Source of the DNA: Macrotrachela quadricornifera
Taxonomy: Eukaryota; Rotifera; Eurotatoria; Philodinida; Philodinidae
DNA length: 64,000 nt
Reading direction: 5' to 3'
NCBI GenBank assembly: GCA_022393335.1
Contig: JAJEKB010000542.1
Coordinates: 118,493-182,492 of the forward strand
Shown here: piece by piece, positions 1-11,734 of the stretch
How the letters are laid out: every line of letters starts with the position of its first letter
How positions within the stretch are numbered: the stretch's first letter is position 1
Position numbers and translations under genes: made by a program
The notes under the pieces: model-generated
Databases searched by the model: none
Told to the model about the DNA's origin: nothing
The model's input: only the letters and a program-made list of their open reading frames with translations

Positions 1-265
1 AAAAAAAAAGGAACAGATCTTTATTCTCATTAGATAAATCTATAGATGCAATTTCGAATAGATGGGAAAAACAAAATAATCAAAAAAAAAAATAAAATAA
101 AATAAACGCAAAATTCAAAGATCATTTCAATATATAGAAGGATGACGTGAAAATAGAGGAGCGAGATTAACACAAAATATTTAGTTTTATAGATATAAAG
201 AAAGAAAAAAAACTAAGTTCATTGCATAGACATATGTATACATAGAGAGAGAGAGAGAATAATGC

Positions 266-871
266 TTAAAGAATTCTTCGACGACCAATTATAGCCGAAC
301 AATTAGGACATACATGTGTAACATCTTGGCATGAAGTTGCACAAAATGGAATTAAACAACATGGAATACAACTAAATGAAAATAAATTATTAAAATAGAT
401 TAAAAGAAATGTATCTTTACCCTATAACTGTAAGTAATAAACACATAAGCCAGGCAAATGAACCAGAATCCTAATTAGAAAAAAAACACCAAAATGAAAA
501 AAAAAATTTTTTTCTATTTTATTGATATATATACATAATCAACTCGTGTAATAATTTGTTGCTGACATTGAGGACAAATACAACGAATTGCATGATGACC
601 AACTTGAACAGGACGCATTTGAACTATAGTTGGTCCAGCTGGTCTTATCGGTGCTTGTTGATAAGTTGTTTGACCATCTAATAAGTTAATTTTATTTTCA
701 ATTATAAAAAAAAGAAATAATGATTAAAAATAACTTACAAACAGGAGCATCATTTGATCCCATTTCATATACTGGTACACCACTATAAACACCTTTGGAT
801 GTTACTACATGTGATGGAGCATTTGGCATTGCGCCAGGATATGGTGGAGGAGGTTCTTCGTATGATTGCAT
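266..871 (-). CDS. LITAF-domain membrane protein, copy 1 (4 exons)
   Basis: Exons in transcript order are 871-739, 677-535, 470-421 and 371-266, all with GT-AG introns, giving 143 residues. The N-terminal half is rich in Pro, Tyr and Gln, including a PPPPY motif of the kind that binds WW domains. The C-terminal half is a LITAF domain: a CxxC knuckle (C79, C82), a hydrophobic hairpin (about 94-116) ending in Cys-rich GCIPCCLIPFC, and a second knuckle HxCPxC (H128, C130, C133) followed by GRRRIL. In known LITAF proteins the two knuckles bind one zinc and the hairpin dips into the cytosolic face of endosomal or lysosomal membranes. It is the only member of the local LITAF set on the minus strand. 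The exact cargo or partner cannot be read from sequence. Confidence 0.88.
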
Positions 872-2850
872 TCTAGTTTAAGAAACAAATAGAATCTAGA
901 ATGAGACAGACTGAATAAATGATATATCATATTATATTATATAAAATAAGAAAATGACCGAAAATGCGATCAGTTAGGAATAAGGAAAAATGGCAACTGT
1001 AGTCATCAGATGGAATAAAAGAAACAAACAAAAAAAAATCAGTATGATTCATATGTCATGATAGGATTGGTTATATATTTCATATTTTTAAGAATTTGAC
1101 ATTTTTTATTTTTTTATTAATTATCTTTCATAATTTTAATAACTACATTAAGTTCAAAATTTAAACTGAATATGTTATAGCATAGATGTCTTCTTCGGCA
1201 GAGGTCGTTATATATCAGCTTAATATTATAATAATAGGTTTATTATGCCATTACAATAAGTATAACAGGCTGACAATTAATACCTGTAGATCTTCTGATA
1301 TCGATAGGATTAGTCAAATGAGTTATTGAATGGAACAAATGAAACATCTTATTCGGCTATTCCACTATGATTTTGTCATCTGATTTAAAATCAATGGTTT
1401 ATTTACTACAAGTCATAGTGGAAAGGCTAAAGGTAATGTAACTAGATAAAAAGCTAATAAATTAGTTCTCCCCGTCATCTTTCTTATTTTCATCATCCGC
1501 TTAAAATCTAGCCTTCATAATGCCTTTTACCTTCTTCTCAGTTTCAAAACTGTTCTCAACCAAATTCGTAATCATCATACTCAGCTCGTCGCCTTATCTT
1601 CGATAGTTCTGACATAAATTATGGTAACTAGTAAACCAATATGTGCTGTACTTGATCAAAACACATCCAAGTTCACATTAGTATAGTAACGGCAATATAT
1701 AAACTCAATTTGACGTGCTGATTATACTTTTTGATATACAGATATCGTAAATAAGAAATTACAATCCTCGAGCACAGCAAAAAGGACAACATAAATTTTA
1801 AATTGAAAATTTTCAGTAGATTTTTTTTTCATATTTTCAAAGTAGTTATGATCAATTTTCAAATTGGTCTATTTTTAATAAATACGGAATTAATCTTTAT
1901 ATAAGTTCGATCAATCAAATATTTTCAAATTTCAAATAAAAATTTAATACTAACTGAATAGAGAATCTAACTAAAGAACATTTTAAAAGAACAAAAACTA
2001 GAATAACTAATGTCAATAAATATAATTTCAAAGATTTTTTTCACAAGAAAAATTTTAATATGTATTGAATTTTGTAATTTATACATATGTCGATTTTTTC
2101 ATGTATATGTATGCAAATCGTCAGATCATAAAATAATGAATTCTAACTTGAAAGTTATCTCACTGGTACTACTGCTATTTTCATATTATCTCTATGAGTG
2201 TACCAGAATTAAGATGCTTCTTCTTTCATTTTACTGATATATGATAAAGATATATAAAGTGCTTGTTGCATACCGGTTTATATCATTTTCATACTCACAC
2301 ATTGTATGAAAGTCAAGAGTTTACATTTATGACCTATTCACAAAAATAAGAATGAGAAAAATAATGTTGAAATTGTATGTTTACAGTATGAATCTGAACA
2401 TACAATTTAAAATTAAATTATTCTTTTTTCACAAAAAATTAAGTTTGAAAAACTCTATTAATAAATATTTTCAATAAACAATATGAGATAGAACTCTTTG
2501 TCATTCATAATAAAGCTAATGAATATCATTAAATCAAACATTAAAAAAAATCAAGTATTTTGTTCGACTTATCAAGAGAAAAACAGTAAATTCTATGATC
2601 TTTGAAATTTAATAAAACTTTTAGGTCTTATCGAGATCTCATTAATTTTTCTGTAATTTCTTAAAGTTAACTGTTTTACGCTTAATAGTAACGATAAAGT
2701 CTCAATTGTTTGTTGTTTTATTTATTTTCATCAATATAACATTTGAATTTTTATTAAAAACTAGAAAATATTATTTCTAGAAAAGAAAGTTTTAAGGATA
2801 TTTTGCAAATACTTTGATATGAATTAATGAGATGTTTATTATTTTAAATA
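872..2850. other. Intergenic, no intact gene
   Basis: A+T-rich sequence between the LITAF and LRAT genes, which lie on the same strand. The 228-base open frame at 2010-2237 has no recognisable domain and looks like chance. An inverted pair of about 16 bases lies near 1360-1420 (TTCCACTATGA and its complement). A stretch near 1460-1700 reads like decayed coding sequence on the minus strand and is listed separately. Confidence 0.6.
1460..1640 (-). pseudogene. Possible decayed coding remnant, family unknown
   Basis: Read on the minus strand, about 1635 down to 1465, one frame gives a soluble, charged, protein-like run (for example ENSFETEKKVKGIMKARF) followed after a TAA by ADDENKKDDGEN. It is interrupted by at least two stop codons. 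I do not recognise the family. Neighbouring frames also look partly protein-like, so frame shifts may have occurred, and chance cannot be excluded. Confidence 0.22.
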
Positions 2851-3498
2851 CTAATCTGATCCATTATCATAATATTGACAAAGTTCATCATACAATTCTT
2901 TTACGGATGGACTTAGATCATCGGTTGGAATAGTTTGTAATACTTGATAAATATGTTTTCTATTTTTTTCATCAGGATGTTTCATGTCATCATATATTTC
3001 TGGAGCATTTTCTACTAAAAAATTCTGCAGTCTTACTATTTGTTCAGTATCCCACGTGCCTGTTCGACAATAATGTGCAAAGCTTTCACAATTTTGCTTA
3101 ATAAGGTCATATTTAACATCATCAGCTTTTTCTAATAATTCTTTTGCTATATTTACTGTTTCATTTCGTTTTTCCAAAGTATCACCATCATAATTGATCA
3201 AATAAAGATGACGTGTCCTTTTTCCTAAATTCTCAATAGATCCAGCAAGAAATACTGGTAAAGTTGTTGTTTGAATACGACTATGATCTTTATCTGGACC
3301 CCAGAAATGAATAATAGAAATATCAGATGCATTTGGATCTATAACAATACCATGATGATAATGTTCATAAGGATTTGAAGTAGCAATATGTGCACCTGGA
3401 TATAGAATATCTTTAGCTGATTCAATATCAATACAGATAGAATTAGTTGGTTGAAGATTAAGATCGTAATGTTTTAAAAAGGAAGGAAGATAATCCAT
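2851..3498 (-). CDS. LRAT/H-rev107-type NlpC/P60 thiol acyltransferase or lipase
   Basis: A single-exon gene of 215 residues. The LRAT-domain signatures are clear: an N-terminal His in the context YHHGI (H49), a further His in HFWG (H64), and the catalytic Cys in the NCESF box (C137), followed by AHYCRTG. In this family (LRAT, HRASLS/PLAAT phospholipase-acyltransferases) the Cys forms an acyl-enzyme with a fatty acid taken from phosphatidylcholine and the His pair completes the active site. No C-terminal membrane anchor of the PLAAT kind is seen; the tail (about 150-215) is hydrophilic and acidic. So it may be a soluble relative, as in the FAM84 or plant/nematode NC-domain proteins. The ATG at 3498 is the first in frame. 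Confidence 0.8.
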   Translation of the reverse strand: MDYLPSFLKHYDLNLQPTNSICIDIESAKDILYPGAHIATSNPYEHYHHGIVIDPNASDISIIHFWGPDKDHSRIQTTTLPVFLAGSIENLGKRTRHLYLINYDGDTLEKRNETVNIAKELLEKADDVKYDLIKQNCESFAHYCRTGTWDTEQIVRLQNFLVENAPEIYDDMKHPDEKNRKHIYQVLQTIPTDDLSPSVKELYDELCQYYDNGSD

Positions 3499-4795
3499 TT
3501 AATCTATAAATAGAAATAAATTTATTAATTGAAAACCTTTTAACAATTTTTAATGTATTTATTTTATTTGTTTAAAAAAATAAAAAGATTAAATTGTTTT
3601 TAATTTAATATAAGTTATGATTGTAGTAGAACACTACTTCACTCTAAAATAAAATATGTCGCATGCGTTGCAACGAACACCTCATGTCGTGTCACTTGAG
3701 TTCACTTACTATATGTATTCAGTGGAGAATGCAAGAGATATTACACAAGGTATTCATTTCGACACATAATGCGGCATATTTTATGTGAGTATGTTGTTTG
3801 AATCGCATGCCATTATGATCTTTAAAGATTTACTCTAAACAACAAGCAAAACTGTATGCTATCACATAGTATATGTAATTTAAAATTTATCTGTGTGAAT
3901 CAATACTACTTTACCTTCCTTATGGGTTGCCCTATATGACTGAAGTTACCTACAGTAGTGATCACAAATGTCAATATTAACCGTTTGTCGTTTATATTAC
4001 AAAAATTATACTTGCCAGCAATTTTTTATTTTTTTCTTTCTGTATAAACGGCAGAAAAAAATTGCATTTCTTTTGATCTAATATTACTACTTCACTTGTT
4101 GCAAATAAATGTAGTGCAAAAAATAAACATACCAATGCCAATGCAATATGCGAGAAACATGTTTAACCCTTTGATAGGCGACTTGTGAATGAAAAAAAGC
4201 TGGAGAGGGGTGCGAGAGAACAGAAAGAAAAAAAAAGTGATGCATATATGATCCACCGTTCGTCTAAGGGTTAACTCATTCTGTCGAAGAATTGAGAAAA
4301 TGTTATTATGTTTGAATAGATAATATTTTTTGAGGACACACATAATATCTGGTAATTTGAGACATTTTGACATAGAATTAAAGTTTTTAAAAGAAAATAA
4401 ATATGTGAATTATTAATATATGGTTAAACTCGATTGTGACATAAAACAGAAAATAAAATAAAATTTTTCTATCTTGTTTTACATTTGAAAGAAGAACTAA
4501 CCACTTAATTAAAAATCTATACAACATAAGAATACAAAAAAATAATTATTTATCATAAATTTTACTATAATTAAAAGAGAGATAAAAATTTTCTAATCAT
4601 TAATTATCTCTGAAATTTGAAAAAGTATCGTTTGTTTTGTAAAAAGAAAATTATTAACATAAGTTTCAAAAACATTGATACAAAGATATTTCTTCAAATT
4701 ACAGAATGTTAATGAAAAATTAATCTTATATATAGAACAGACTAAAAATAAATTATATATCTTTTTGCTTAAAAAAGAAATTAAATTGAATAAAC
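3499..4795. other. Intergenic with a short inverted repeat pair
   Basis: No convincing gene. The frame at 4092-4373 and the two overlapping frames near 4593-4911 lack domains and the latter run into the 3' end of the tetraspan gene. A 15-base inverted pair lies at 3650-3664 and 3769-3783 and may be the termini of a tiny MITE-like element. Confidence 0.6.
3650..3783. repeat. Short inverted-repeat element (MITE-like)
   Basis: TAAAATATGTCGCAT at 3650-3664 is the reverse complement of 3769-3783 with a single mismatch, enclosing about 100 bases. The size and symmetry resemble a small non-autonomous DNA element, but no target duplication was established. Confidence 0.35.
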
Positions 4796-5660
4796 TCAAA
4801 ATTTGTGTTGATACATTTCATCAGGTAATGGTGCTGATGCCCATTGTGATGGTGTTTGTGTATATTGAAATGGATACAATTGTTGATGTTGATGAGGAGA
4901 ATAATTCATAATAGATGAACGATATGATGGTTGTCTATTCATTTGTACAGCTTCAGATTGCCGTTGGTATACAACATTAGGTTGATGACTTTTAGATCTT
5001 GTCTTAGCACGTAATCGAATCAAAGCAATACAATATACAATAATAAAAATAATATTACAAACAAGTATTATAGCTGCACAAGCAAGAAGACCCTTCAATA
5101 CGGGTAACTTTCGAATTGTTCTTGCATTGCACACATATCGATTATAATGATTATAATGATTAAAATCATTATCATAAAAATAATCCCAATTAGGTATAAA
5201 ACATAAAACACCATAACATAAACAAGGTTCTTGTATAAAACGGTAGGTAAATATCAAAAGTATGATAGCAAAAACCAAGTTAATTATATTTTGAATAACT
5301 AGATAAATTCCACATCCTCTTGATTTACTACAACATACTAATTATATAAAATAAAAAAACAAACCAAATTAAAAATCTATACAATATATTTATGTACATA
5401 TACAACTTACGATAACAATACATAGATACCCAAGTTATGAAAAAAATAAATGAACACCATATACCAGCATAAATAGTACCTCGACCAGCATCATAATATA
5501 TACTTATGATTTCGAGAGCAATTATACCAATCCAGAGAAATAATTGAATAGCACCTAATATGCTAGAAACAAAACTGGGTATAATATTATTCGTTGTTTC
5601 ATGTTGTGATCGCACTATTGGTATAACATTTGCATTTTGATAAGATCGTTGTTGTAACAT
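4796..5660 (-). CDS. Four-pass membrane protein, CD20/MS4A- or MARVEL-like
   Basis: Exons 5660-5411 and 5337-4796 join through a 73-base GT-AG intron to give 263 residues. Four hydrophobic segments can be seen: about 28-52, 62-83, 93-117 and, after a Cys-, Asn- and Tyr-rich loop of about 50 residues, about 165-195. The N-terminus (about 25 residues) and the C-terminal tail (about 70 residues, rich in Gln, Ser, Tyr and Pro) are hydrophilic and presumably cytosolic. TM1-TM2 spacing with an LGAIQ start and an AGIW motif entering TM2 recalls the CD20/MS4A family, in which small tetraspan proteins act in receptor complexes or ion transport. MARVEL or another tetraspan family cannot be excluded. 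Confidence 0.65.
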
Positions 5661-6624
5661 TTTATAATACTATTATTCTTCTTGTCAAGAATATTTAATC
5701 TACATTTAAATAAAAATATTTGAAATTTTGGATATATTTTATTAATCGATTGTAAAAGAACAAGATATTCTCATTATTAAAGTATACTTAGATTAATTTC
5801 ACAAACTATCAATAATAATATATATCTTCTGAATTTTATTTACGCTCTTTAAAAATAAATCAATATAATGACAGTGAAATTTATCTTATATTAGTATATA
5901 TGTTATTGTCTCTTCCTTTACATTTATTTTAATGTAACCTATACAGATAGACTAGTTTTATTTTTTTGCATATATATAATGATTCATAATCAGTGATTAA
6001 GAAAGATAAATGTCTTTTGTCTATAGGAAAATTTTGATTTAATATCAATATTGACATGAATTTTGAAGAAAAGAGTAAACCTTCACTAATAATAGAAGTC
6101 TTTATGTTGTAAGGTCGAAAGATGGGACATATTTGAATTGAATAAAAGCTCACATCGTCAAGGTACCATCATTTTAAAATATCAAGAAAAATAGACCAAA
6201 AATTGTAAATCTTTGTAAAGTTTTTTCTTTAAAAATACCTTCTTCCAATCAAGCCAAAAACTGCTAATATTTTAATCTTGTTAGTTTAGCGATGAGAACT
6301 TTCATTTAACTTAAATATGTTCCATCTTATTCTTTATTAAAAGATTATAAAATCATCTACTAATAATAAGACATATCAGATAAAAAATTGAGTTCATAAT
6401 TTAATTAATAATTAAAATTGTTTTATAGACAAATTATTTCAGCATATTTATGTATAATATTTTCCTCTATCATTGTATTATGTATTTTGAGATGTAATCG
6501 ATTAATATAAAAAGAAAGAATAAAGCGCTTGTATATTGACTTTTATTATCATTTCTTTCTAATATTATAAATATAAATTTTAATTATCTCGCTTTTAATT
6601 TATTTAATTATATAACATATACAA
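5661..6624. other. Divergent intergenic spacer, nothing recognised
   Basis: A+T-rich spacer between the minus-strand tetraspan gene and the plus-strand LITAF copy 2, so it should hold both promoters. The small minus-strand frame at 5929-6153 has no domain or homologue that I recognise. Confidence 0.6.
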
Positions 6625-7168
6625 ATGATGGTATCTTCTTATTCAGATCAACCACCAACATATCAGCAACTTTCGGTCAGTAGTCAACAACAATTATATC
6701 AACCTAGTGCTCGTAAAATCGATATAGTTACTAATTATAAATGAAATAATTATTTTAATAGCATTGAATCCAACAGTTCCAGTCGTATCAGTAATTGGAT
6801 CGAGTACAATACGTTTTGGTGAGAAACCTATTACTATGATTTGTCCTTATTGGTGAGAATTTATTATTTGATTATATTCATTTTTCAAATGAAAAAAAAA
6901 GACTAACATATATTAAAATATTTTTAGTGGATATACAATAACAACTGTTGTCGAAGAAGAAAATGGGGGAATAGTATTTCTTATTTGTATTTTACTTATT
7001 ATATTTGGGTAGATAGATTTTTTCTTTTTTTTTTTTTACTAATTTTAAATTTATTTTAGTTTGTTTTTGGGTTGTTGTCTTATTCCATTTTGTATATCCG
7101 CTTTGAAAGATAAAATTCATTTATGTCCAAAATGTCAACGAAAAATTGGCAAAAAACCACTTTTATAA
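6625..7168 (+). CDS. LITAF-domain membrane protein, copy 2 (4 exons)
   Basis: Exons 6625-6712, 6762-6852, 6928-7008 and 7060-7168 give 122 residues. The N-terminus holds a PPTYQQL motif, like the PTAP/PPxY-type late-domain motifs by which LITAF proteins recruit ESCRT and Nedd4-type ligases. The domain has CPYC (C57, C60), a hydrophobic hairpin (about 72-92) ending GCCLIPFC, and HLCPKC (H107, C109, C112). It is the shortest N-terminus but one in the set. Introns interrupt the codons of the first zinc knuckle and of the hairpin, as in copy 1 but not in copies 3-5, so copies 1 and 2 form one structural subgroup. Two ATGs are adjacent; the first is used here. Confidence 0.87.
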
Positions 7169-7393
7169 GAAAGTGTATATAAAAATGAATCTAACAAAAA
7201 TAAAAAAATTAAAAAACGAAATGTAAAAGATACGAGACGATTCATTTTTCGTCAAATAGATAAGAAAGAAATAGTGACGCTGATAACTATTGTATGACTA
7301 ATATAAGAAAGAGAATACTGATTAAATATTTCTCTTGTGATGATATAAAAACAAGTGGGACAATCATTTTCAGTTAAAACACATAATATCGCC

Positions 7394-7871
7394 ATGGCAA
7401 GTGCTATGTATCCAAATGATGCAAAATTACCACCACCATATACAGTTCATGATAACACAAACATTGGAGCAACATATCAACAACAGGGTTCACCTGCTGC
7501 TTATCCACCAAATTTCAGTAAATTGTGAAGATTTAAATAAATTCAATATATATATATATTTCGTTTTCTATGTAGTTCCACCACCACCAATTCCTGTATA
7601 TGCTCAAACGACAATTGTACATCCAATAATTGCTTCACCATTTGTAGGTCGTGGTCCTGTAGCAATGCAATGTCCAAGATGTCATCAACAAATAGTTACT
7701 GTTGTTCAACATGAAGCTGGTGGTGGTACATGGTTGATTTCATTACTTATTTGTCTTTTTGGTGGTGTTTTTGGTTGTTGTTTAATTCCATTTTGTGCAT
7801 CTTCATGTCAAGATGCTGTGCATACGTGTCCATCATGTCGTTCTATGCTTGGTCGACGTAATGTTTTATAA
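7394..7871 (+). CDS. LITAF-domain membrane protein, copy 3 (2 exons)
   Basis: Exons 7394-7517 and 7576-7871 give 139 residues, starting at an ATG in the context GCCATGG. A Pro- and Tyr-rich N-terminus (PPPYTVH, PPPPIPVYAQ) precedes a LITAF domain with CPRC (C74, C77), the hydrophobic hairpin (about 90-115) with FGCCLIPFC, and HTCPSC (H124, C126, C129) followed by GRRNVL. The whole domain sits in a single exon, unlike the other copies, which suggests loss of introns or a retrocopied domain. It follows copy 2 by only 225 bases in the same direction, consistent with tandem duplication. Confidence 0.88.
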
Positions 7872-8747
7872 ATAATACGAAATTAAAAAAAAAGAAGGAA
7901 ATAACTGATTTATAATGGATTATTTTATGTTTTATTAACTATGAAAAATATTTAAATAAAGACGAAAAGAATTTTAAAAAAATATTTTTTAAATATTTGA
8001 ATATAAATATTAATTTTTATATAGAATTATGGAATTTTTGATCCTTTATATTAATTTATGATCATTATTAGAAGAAAAAATTTCTTTTTAAAAATTATAT
8101 ATAAGTGTATAAATAAAAAAGAATTGAAAACTCTAGAGTTTCATATAAAATTAAATATATATTACAAAATTTTATTATATTATTATGATTCATTTATTTT
8201 GTATTTATAGTCCATTTTTTATCATCATGAAATAAACAAATATTTAATATACTCTTAAAATTGAAGAATGTAATATGTATATGATCAAGATTGAAACATA
8301 TGTTCAAATGAATTAAATAATAGATTATAAATATTAATAAGAATAAAATAGTTCAGTGCATCCTAGTTTGTATTCATATGTATTCGAGATATAGATAGTA
8401 TATTCCTAGATCTTCTATATTCTATCGATTAGATATATTGCAAGATATCTGCGTTTTTCAACCTGGATTTTCTTTTTTTAAAATTATCATTCGTCGATTT
8501 CATTTCATAGTCCAATTTATGTATAGGCAAAATTATCCGACGAAAAAGAGCGAATCTAACTTTATTAGATATTTGTAAATACATATATCTAGATATATGT
8601 TTACTCGTTCTGTAGTTTCCAGGGATATAAAGTATTTAAAAATAGATGTGATTATATTTTATAGAAAGATATATAGATATCTACATAGATATATATAAAT
8701 ACGAATAGATATGAAGCAAACACGTTTACTGAAATATTCACTTAGAA
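7872..8747. other. Intergenic, nothing recognised
   Basis: A+T-rich spacer before the bicupin gene. A TATA-like stretch and many short AT runs are present but no start-site signal can be singled out. Confidence 0.6.
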
Positions 8748-10054
8748 ATGTATCAACTATTTATCATCTTTATTTGTGGTTTAATATCCATAGCAAATGC
8801 CACATCACGCCATGTTTTATCAATGGACGATTCACCTTCACGTTTGATACGTTCATCAGGAAATTTAACATTTATAACAGCAAAAGAATTTCCTATCCTC
8901 AAACGCTTATCATTAGAACGTCTTATTTTAAAAAATTCAGCTATTCGTGAACCACATTGGTATGCTAATGCTCATGAACTTGCTTATTGTGTTGTAAGTT
9001 TTTGTATTTAATTTAATCGAAAATTTAAATATAAAAAAAAAATATATTTTTTTTTTAAATTATAGCGTGGTTCAGCTTTAGTTACCATTTTTGGCAATTT
9101 AGATGAACATTCTACATTTACAGTTAGCGAAGGACAAATGTTCTATGTACCTTCTGGTTATCTTCATCATATAGAAAATTTAAATTCATTAAATGAATCA
9201 TTATCTGCTGAATTTATTATTGCTCATTCTCATGAATTACCAGAATCTTTTGGTTTATCAAGTGCATTTGGTGCTATGTATGTTATATATTTAATATCAT
9301 ATGAAACTGGTTTTTATTTTTATTTTTATTTTTATTTATAGGACAGATGCTGTACTTGGAAATACCTTTAAATTACCTGAAAGTGCATGGAAAAATGTTT
9401 TGAAACGTGGTGAAGAAACAGTAATTGGACAAAAAGAACCAGTTGCTAACGTTGATATTAAAGATACATATCTTTTTCCAAATAAATATAAATTTGATGT
9501 TGAAAAAATGGCTCCACCAATGGCTGTTCCAGATGGATCAGCTAAAATGGCATCAAGTTTATTTTGGCGTATACTTGAAGATCGTATGTTAAAATTTTCT
9601 TAAATATACAATATAAATAAATCTATTATTTTTTTTTAAATATTTAGTTTCAATGTTTTCACTTCGTGTTGCAACAACAGGTATGCGTGAACCACACTGG
9701 CATCCTGAAACAGCTGAAATGGGTTATGTTGCACATGGTCAAGCTCGTATGACTATTCTTTCAAAAGATGATAAAAATCGTATGGATACATATACATTAA
9801 AACAAGGTGATGTTTATTATGTACCACGTGGTTATCCACATCATATTGAAAATATTGGAAGTGATGAAGTACATATTCTTGTCTTTTTTGATCAATCTGT
9901 TGCTGGTGATGTTGGTTTTACTGGTAGTTTTTCTGCTTATTCACGAGCTGTACTTGCTGCAACATTTCAATGTCCAGTAAATTCATTACCTAATATTGCA
10001 TTTAATGCAAAAGATGCTGTTATTGTCGAACGTGTTAATCCTATTAACAACTAG
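8748..10054 (+). CDS. Secreted bicupin, oxalate decarboxylase/germin-like
   Basis: Exons 8748-8993, 9066-9277, 9342-9583 and 9648-10054 give 368 residues. Residues 1-18 (LFIIFICGLISIANA core) form a signal peptide. Two cupin domains follow. The C-terminal one has the full metal-binding set: EPHWHPETAEMGY (H250, H252, E257) and PRGYPHHIEN (H298/H299). The N-terminal one reads EPHWYANAHE (H70, E77) with Tyr72 where the second His is expected, then PSGYLHHIEN. This layout, two cupins with G(x)5PxGxxH motifs, is that of bacterial and fungal oxalate decarboxylases and related plant storage proteins. Activity on oxalate is unproven; the lid-loop residues cannot be judged. Animal introns and base use show that the gene is integrated. 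It lies between LITAF copies 3 and 4. Horizontal origin is an inference. Confidence 0.85.
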
Positions 10055-10862
10055 ACAAAATAAAAATTTGTTTTTGTTTTTGTTTTCTTTTTTTTATTTA
10101 AAGAAATTAAATAAAAAACAGACATTTTTATCATAAACAAAATATCATTGCTAAATCTATTATTTTATTTAAATATCTCTATACAAAAAAAAGAGAAACT
10201 AATTATAAAAGAAAGACTTTCATAAAATATAATCGATATTTATTATTCAACGTGAAATAAGAAAAAAAAAAAGGTTTATACCATTTTTTACTTATTAGAA
10301 TGACTGCGTAGGTGTCTGTAACTTAAATCATAAAAAAACAACAGGAAAAGAAAATATATATCTTTAGACATAAATACTTCTTATTTCAAATAAAGAAAAA
10401 AAATACTCATGTTAAATGATTGCAAACATACGATAATATGATCATAGTGTATTATGCAAGAAAAATATATTTTATCTTTTTGATTTATTATGTTTTTTTT
10501 TTCTTGTATTCATTATTTTAGATTTCTTCCATTTTTCTAGATGAATATAATTTATTAAAAACTTCAAGTAGTAGAAATATTTCTGTAGCTTTCATATTAG
10601 TGATGTTTCTTTTTATTTTATATATGTTAAGCAAGAATATTTCTTTACTATTGTTTCTGTTCTGACTCAATTTTTTTTAGTGTTAATTTTAATTTGCACT
10701 AAAGATGCCAATAGTAATATAGTTTATGCTATACTGTTGTTATCGCAACATTATAATATAAATGTATGATCATCAGTCGCTTTTATTTGAATAAAAATAT
10801 TTTTTCTATTCTACTGCCATTCCTTATTTTCCTAAGCATTTTCAGACAAGAATAAGAAAAAA
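10055..10862. other. Intergenic, nothing recognised
   Basis: A+T-rich spacer between the bicupin gene and LITAF copy 4; several AATAAA-like signals follow the bicupin stop codon. Confidence 0.6.
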
Positions 10863-11320
10863 ATGAATCCTGCTGCACCACCACCACCACCATATAGTAA
10901 GTCAAATTTCACTAGTTTTTTACTATTTAGTAATACTACTACATTAAACAGATGTTGAAAAGCCAATGAATTATCAACAAGGACCACCACCACCACCACT
11001 AATGGCACAACCAGTATTTGTAGGAGCTCCAATTGTTATCATGGGTGATTATCCAATGCAATGTACATGTCCTCAATGTGGAAAACAAATTGTTACACGA
11101 ACTGAAAAGAACATTGGTCTTTTAGCTTGGATTATTTGTGGTGTTCTTTTTCTTGTTGGTTTATGGCTTTGTTGTTTTATACCATTTTGTGTTGATAGTT
11201 GCAAAGTTAGCATTATTTCTATTTAAAATATTGTTTTTTTCTATTGAAAAATTTATATAGGATACACAACATTTTTGTCCAAGTTGTGGTGTATTACTTG
11301 GTACTAATAAAAAATTATAA
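10863..11320 (+). CDS. LITAF-domain membrane protein, copy 4 (3 exons)
   Basis: Exons 10863-10896, 10952-11205 and 11261-11320 give 115 residues. The first exon codes only 11 residues, mostly a Pro run (AAPPPPPY). The LITAF domain has CTCPQC (C51, C54), a hairpin (about 68-90) with Trp and Cys ending CCFIPFC, and HFCPSC (H100, C102, C105) followed by GVLLGTNKKL. The last intron falls just before the second zinc knuckle, after an in-phase Lys codon, exactly as in copy 5. Together with the shared TCPxC and LLGT sequence this marks copies 4 and 5 as sister duplicates. Confidence 0.88.
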
Positions 11321-11734
11321 AAAATATTTAATAATAATGAACTAAGTTAAATTTTTAATTTCGATTGCTTTTCAATTATTTTAATTCTGTTCAATAAAAA
11401 TTAAAATATATATTTTTTGTTCGATTTTTTTTAAGGACATATAGTTTGGCAAGAAGGAAACAAAATTTTAGTAGATATCGTTAATAATTTTTTTTTTCTT
11501 TTTCTGACGTCAATAAAATAGAATTGTTCCCCGTTGAGTTTGTTGAATCATTGTTCCAAAGAGAAATATAATTAATGCAACGACAGAAAAGAAAAAAAAT
11601 TAAATTCCTTTTTTTTTTTGTAGTGCAAAGAGGACGAATGACGTTAGAAAAAAAAAGTGAATAGATAGAAAAAAAACGTAAGGTTAGTAAGATTTGTTGC
11701 TCAGATAGCCTTTATTATAAAGTAAAAAGCACAA
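11321..11734. other. Intergenic spacer, nothing recognised
   Basis: A+T-rich spacer between LITAF copies 4 and 5; poly-T and poly-A runs only. Confidence 0.6.

Noticed and set aside
1359..1421. Short inverted pair around TTCCACTATGA
   Set aside because: About 16 bases with mismatches; too short to call an element in sequence this rich in A+T.
2010..2237. 75-codon plus-strand frame
   Set aside because: No domain, no splice context and composition like non-coding A+T-rich sequence.
4092..4373. 93-codon minus-strand frame
   Set aside because: Hydrophobic and Phe-rich as expected from T-rich sequence; no homologous motif.
10832..11032. Minus-strand open frame opposite LITAF copy 4
   Set aside because: It is the complement of the CCA-rich proline codons of the LITAF gene; Val/Gly runs and no domain.
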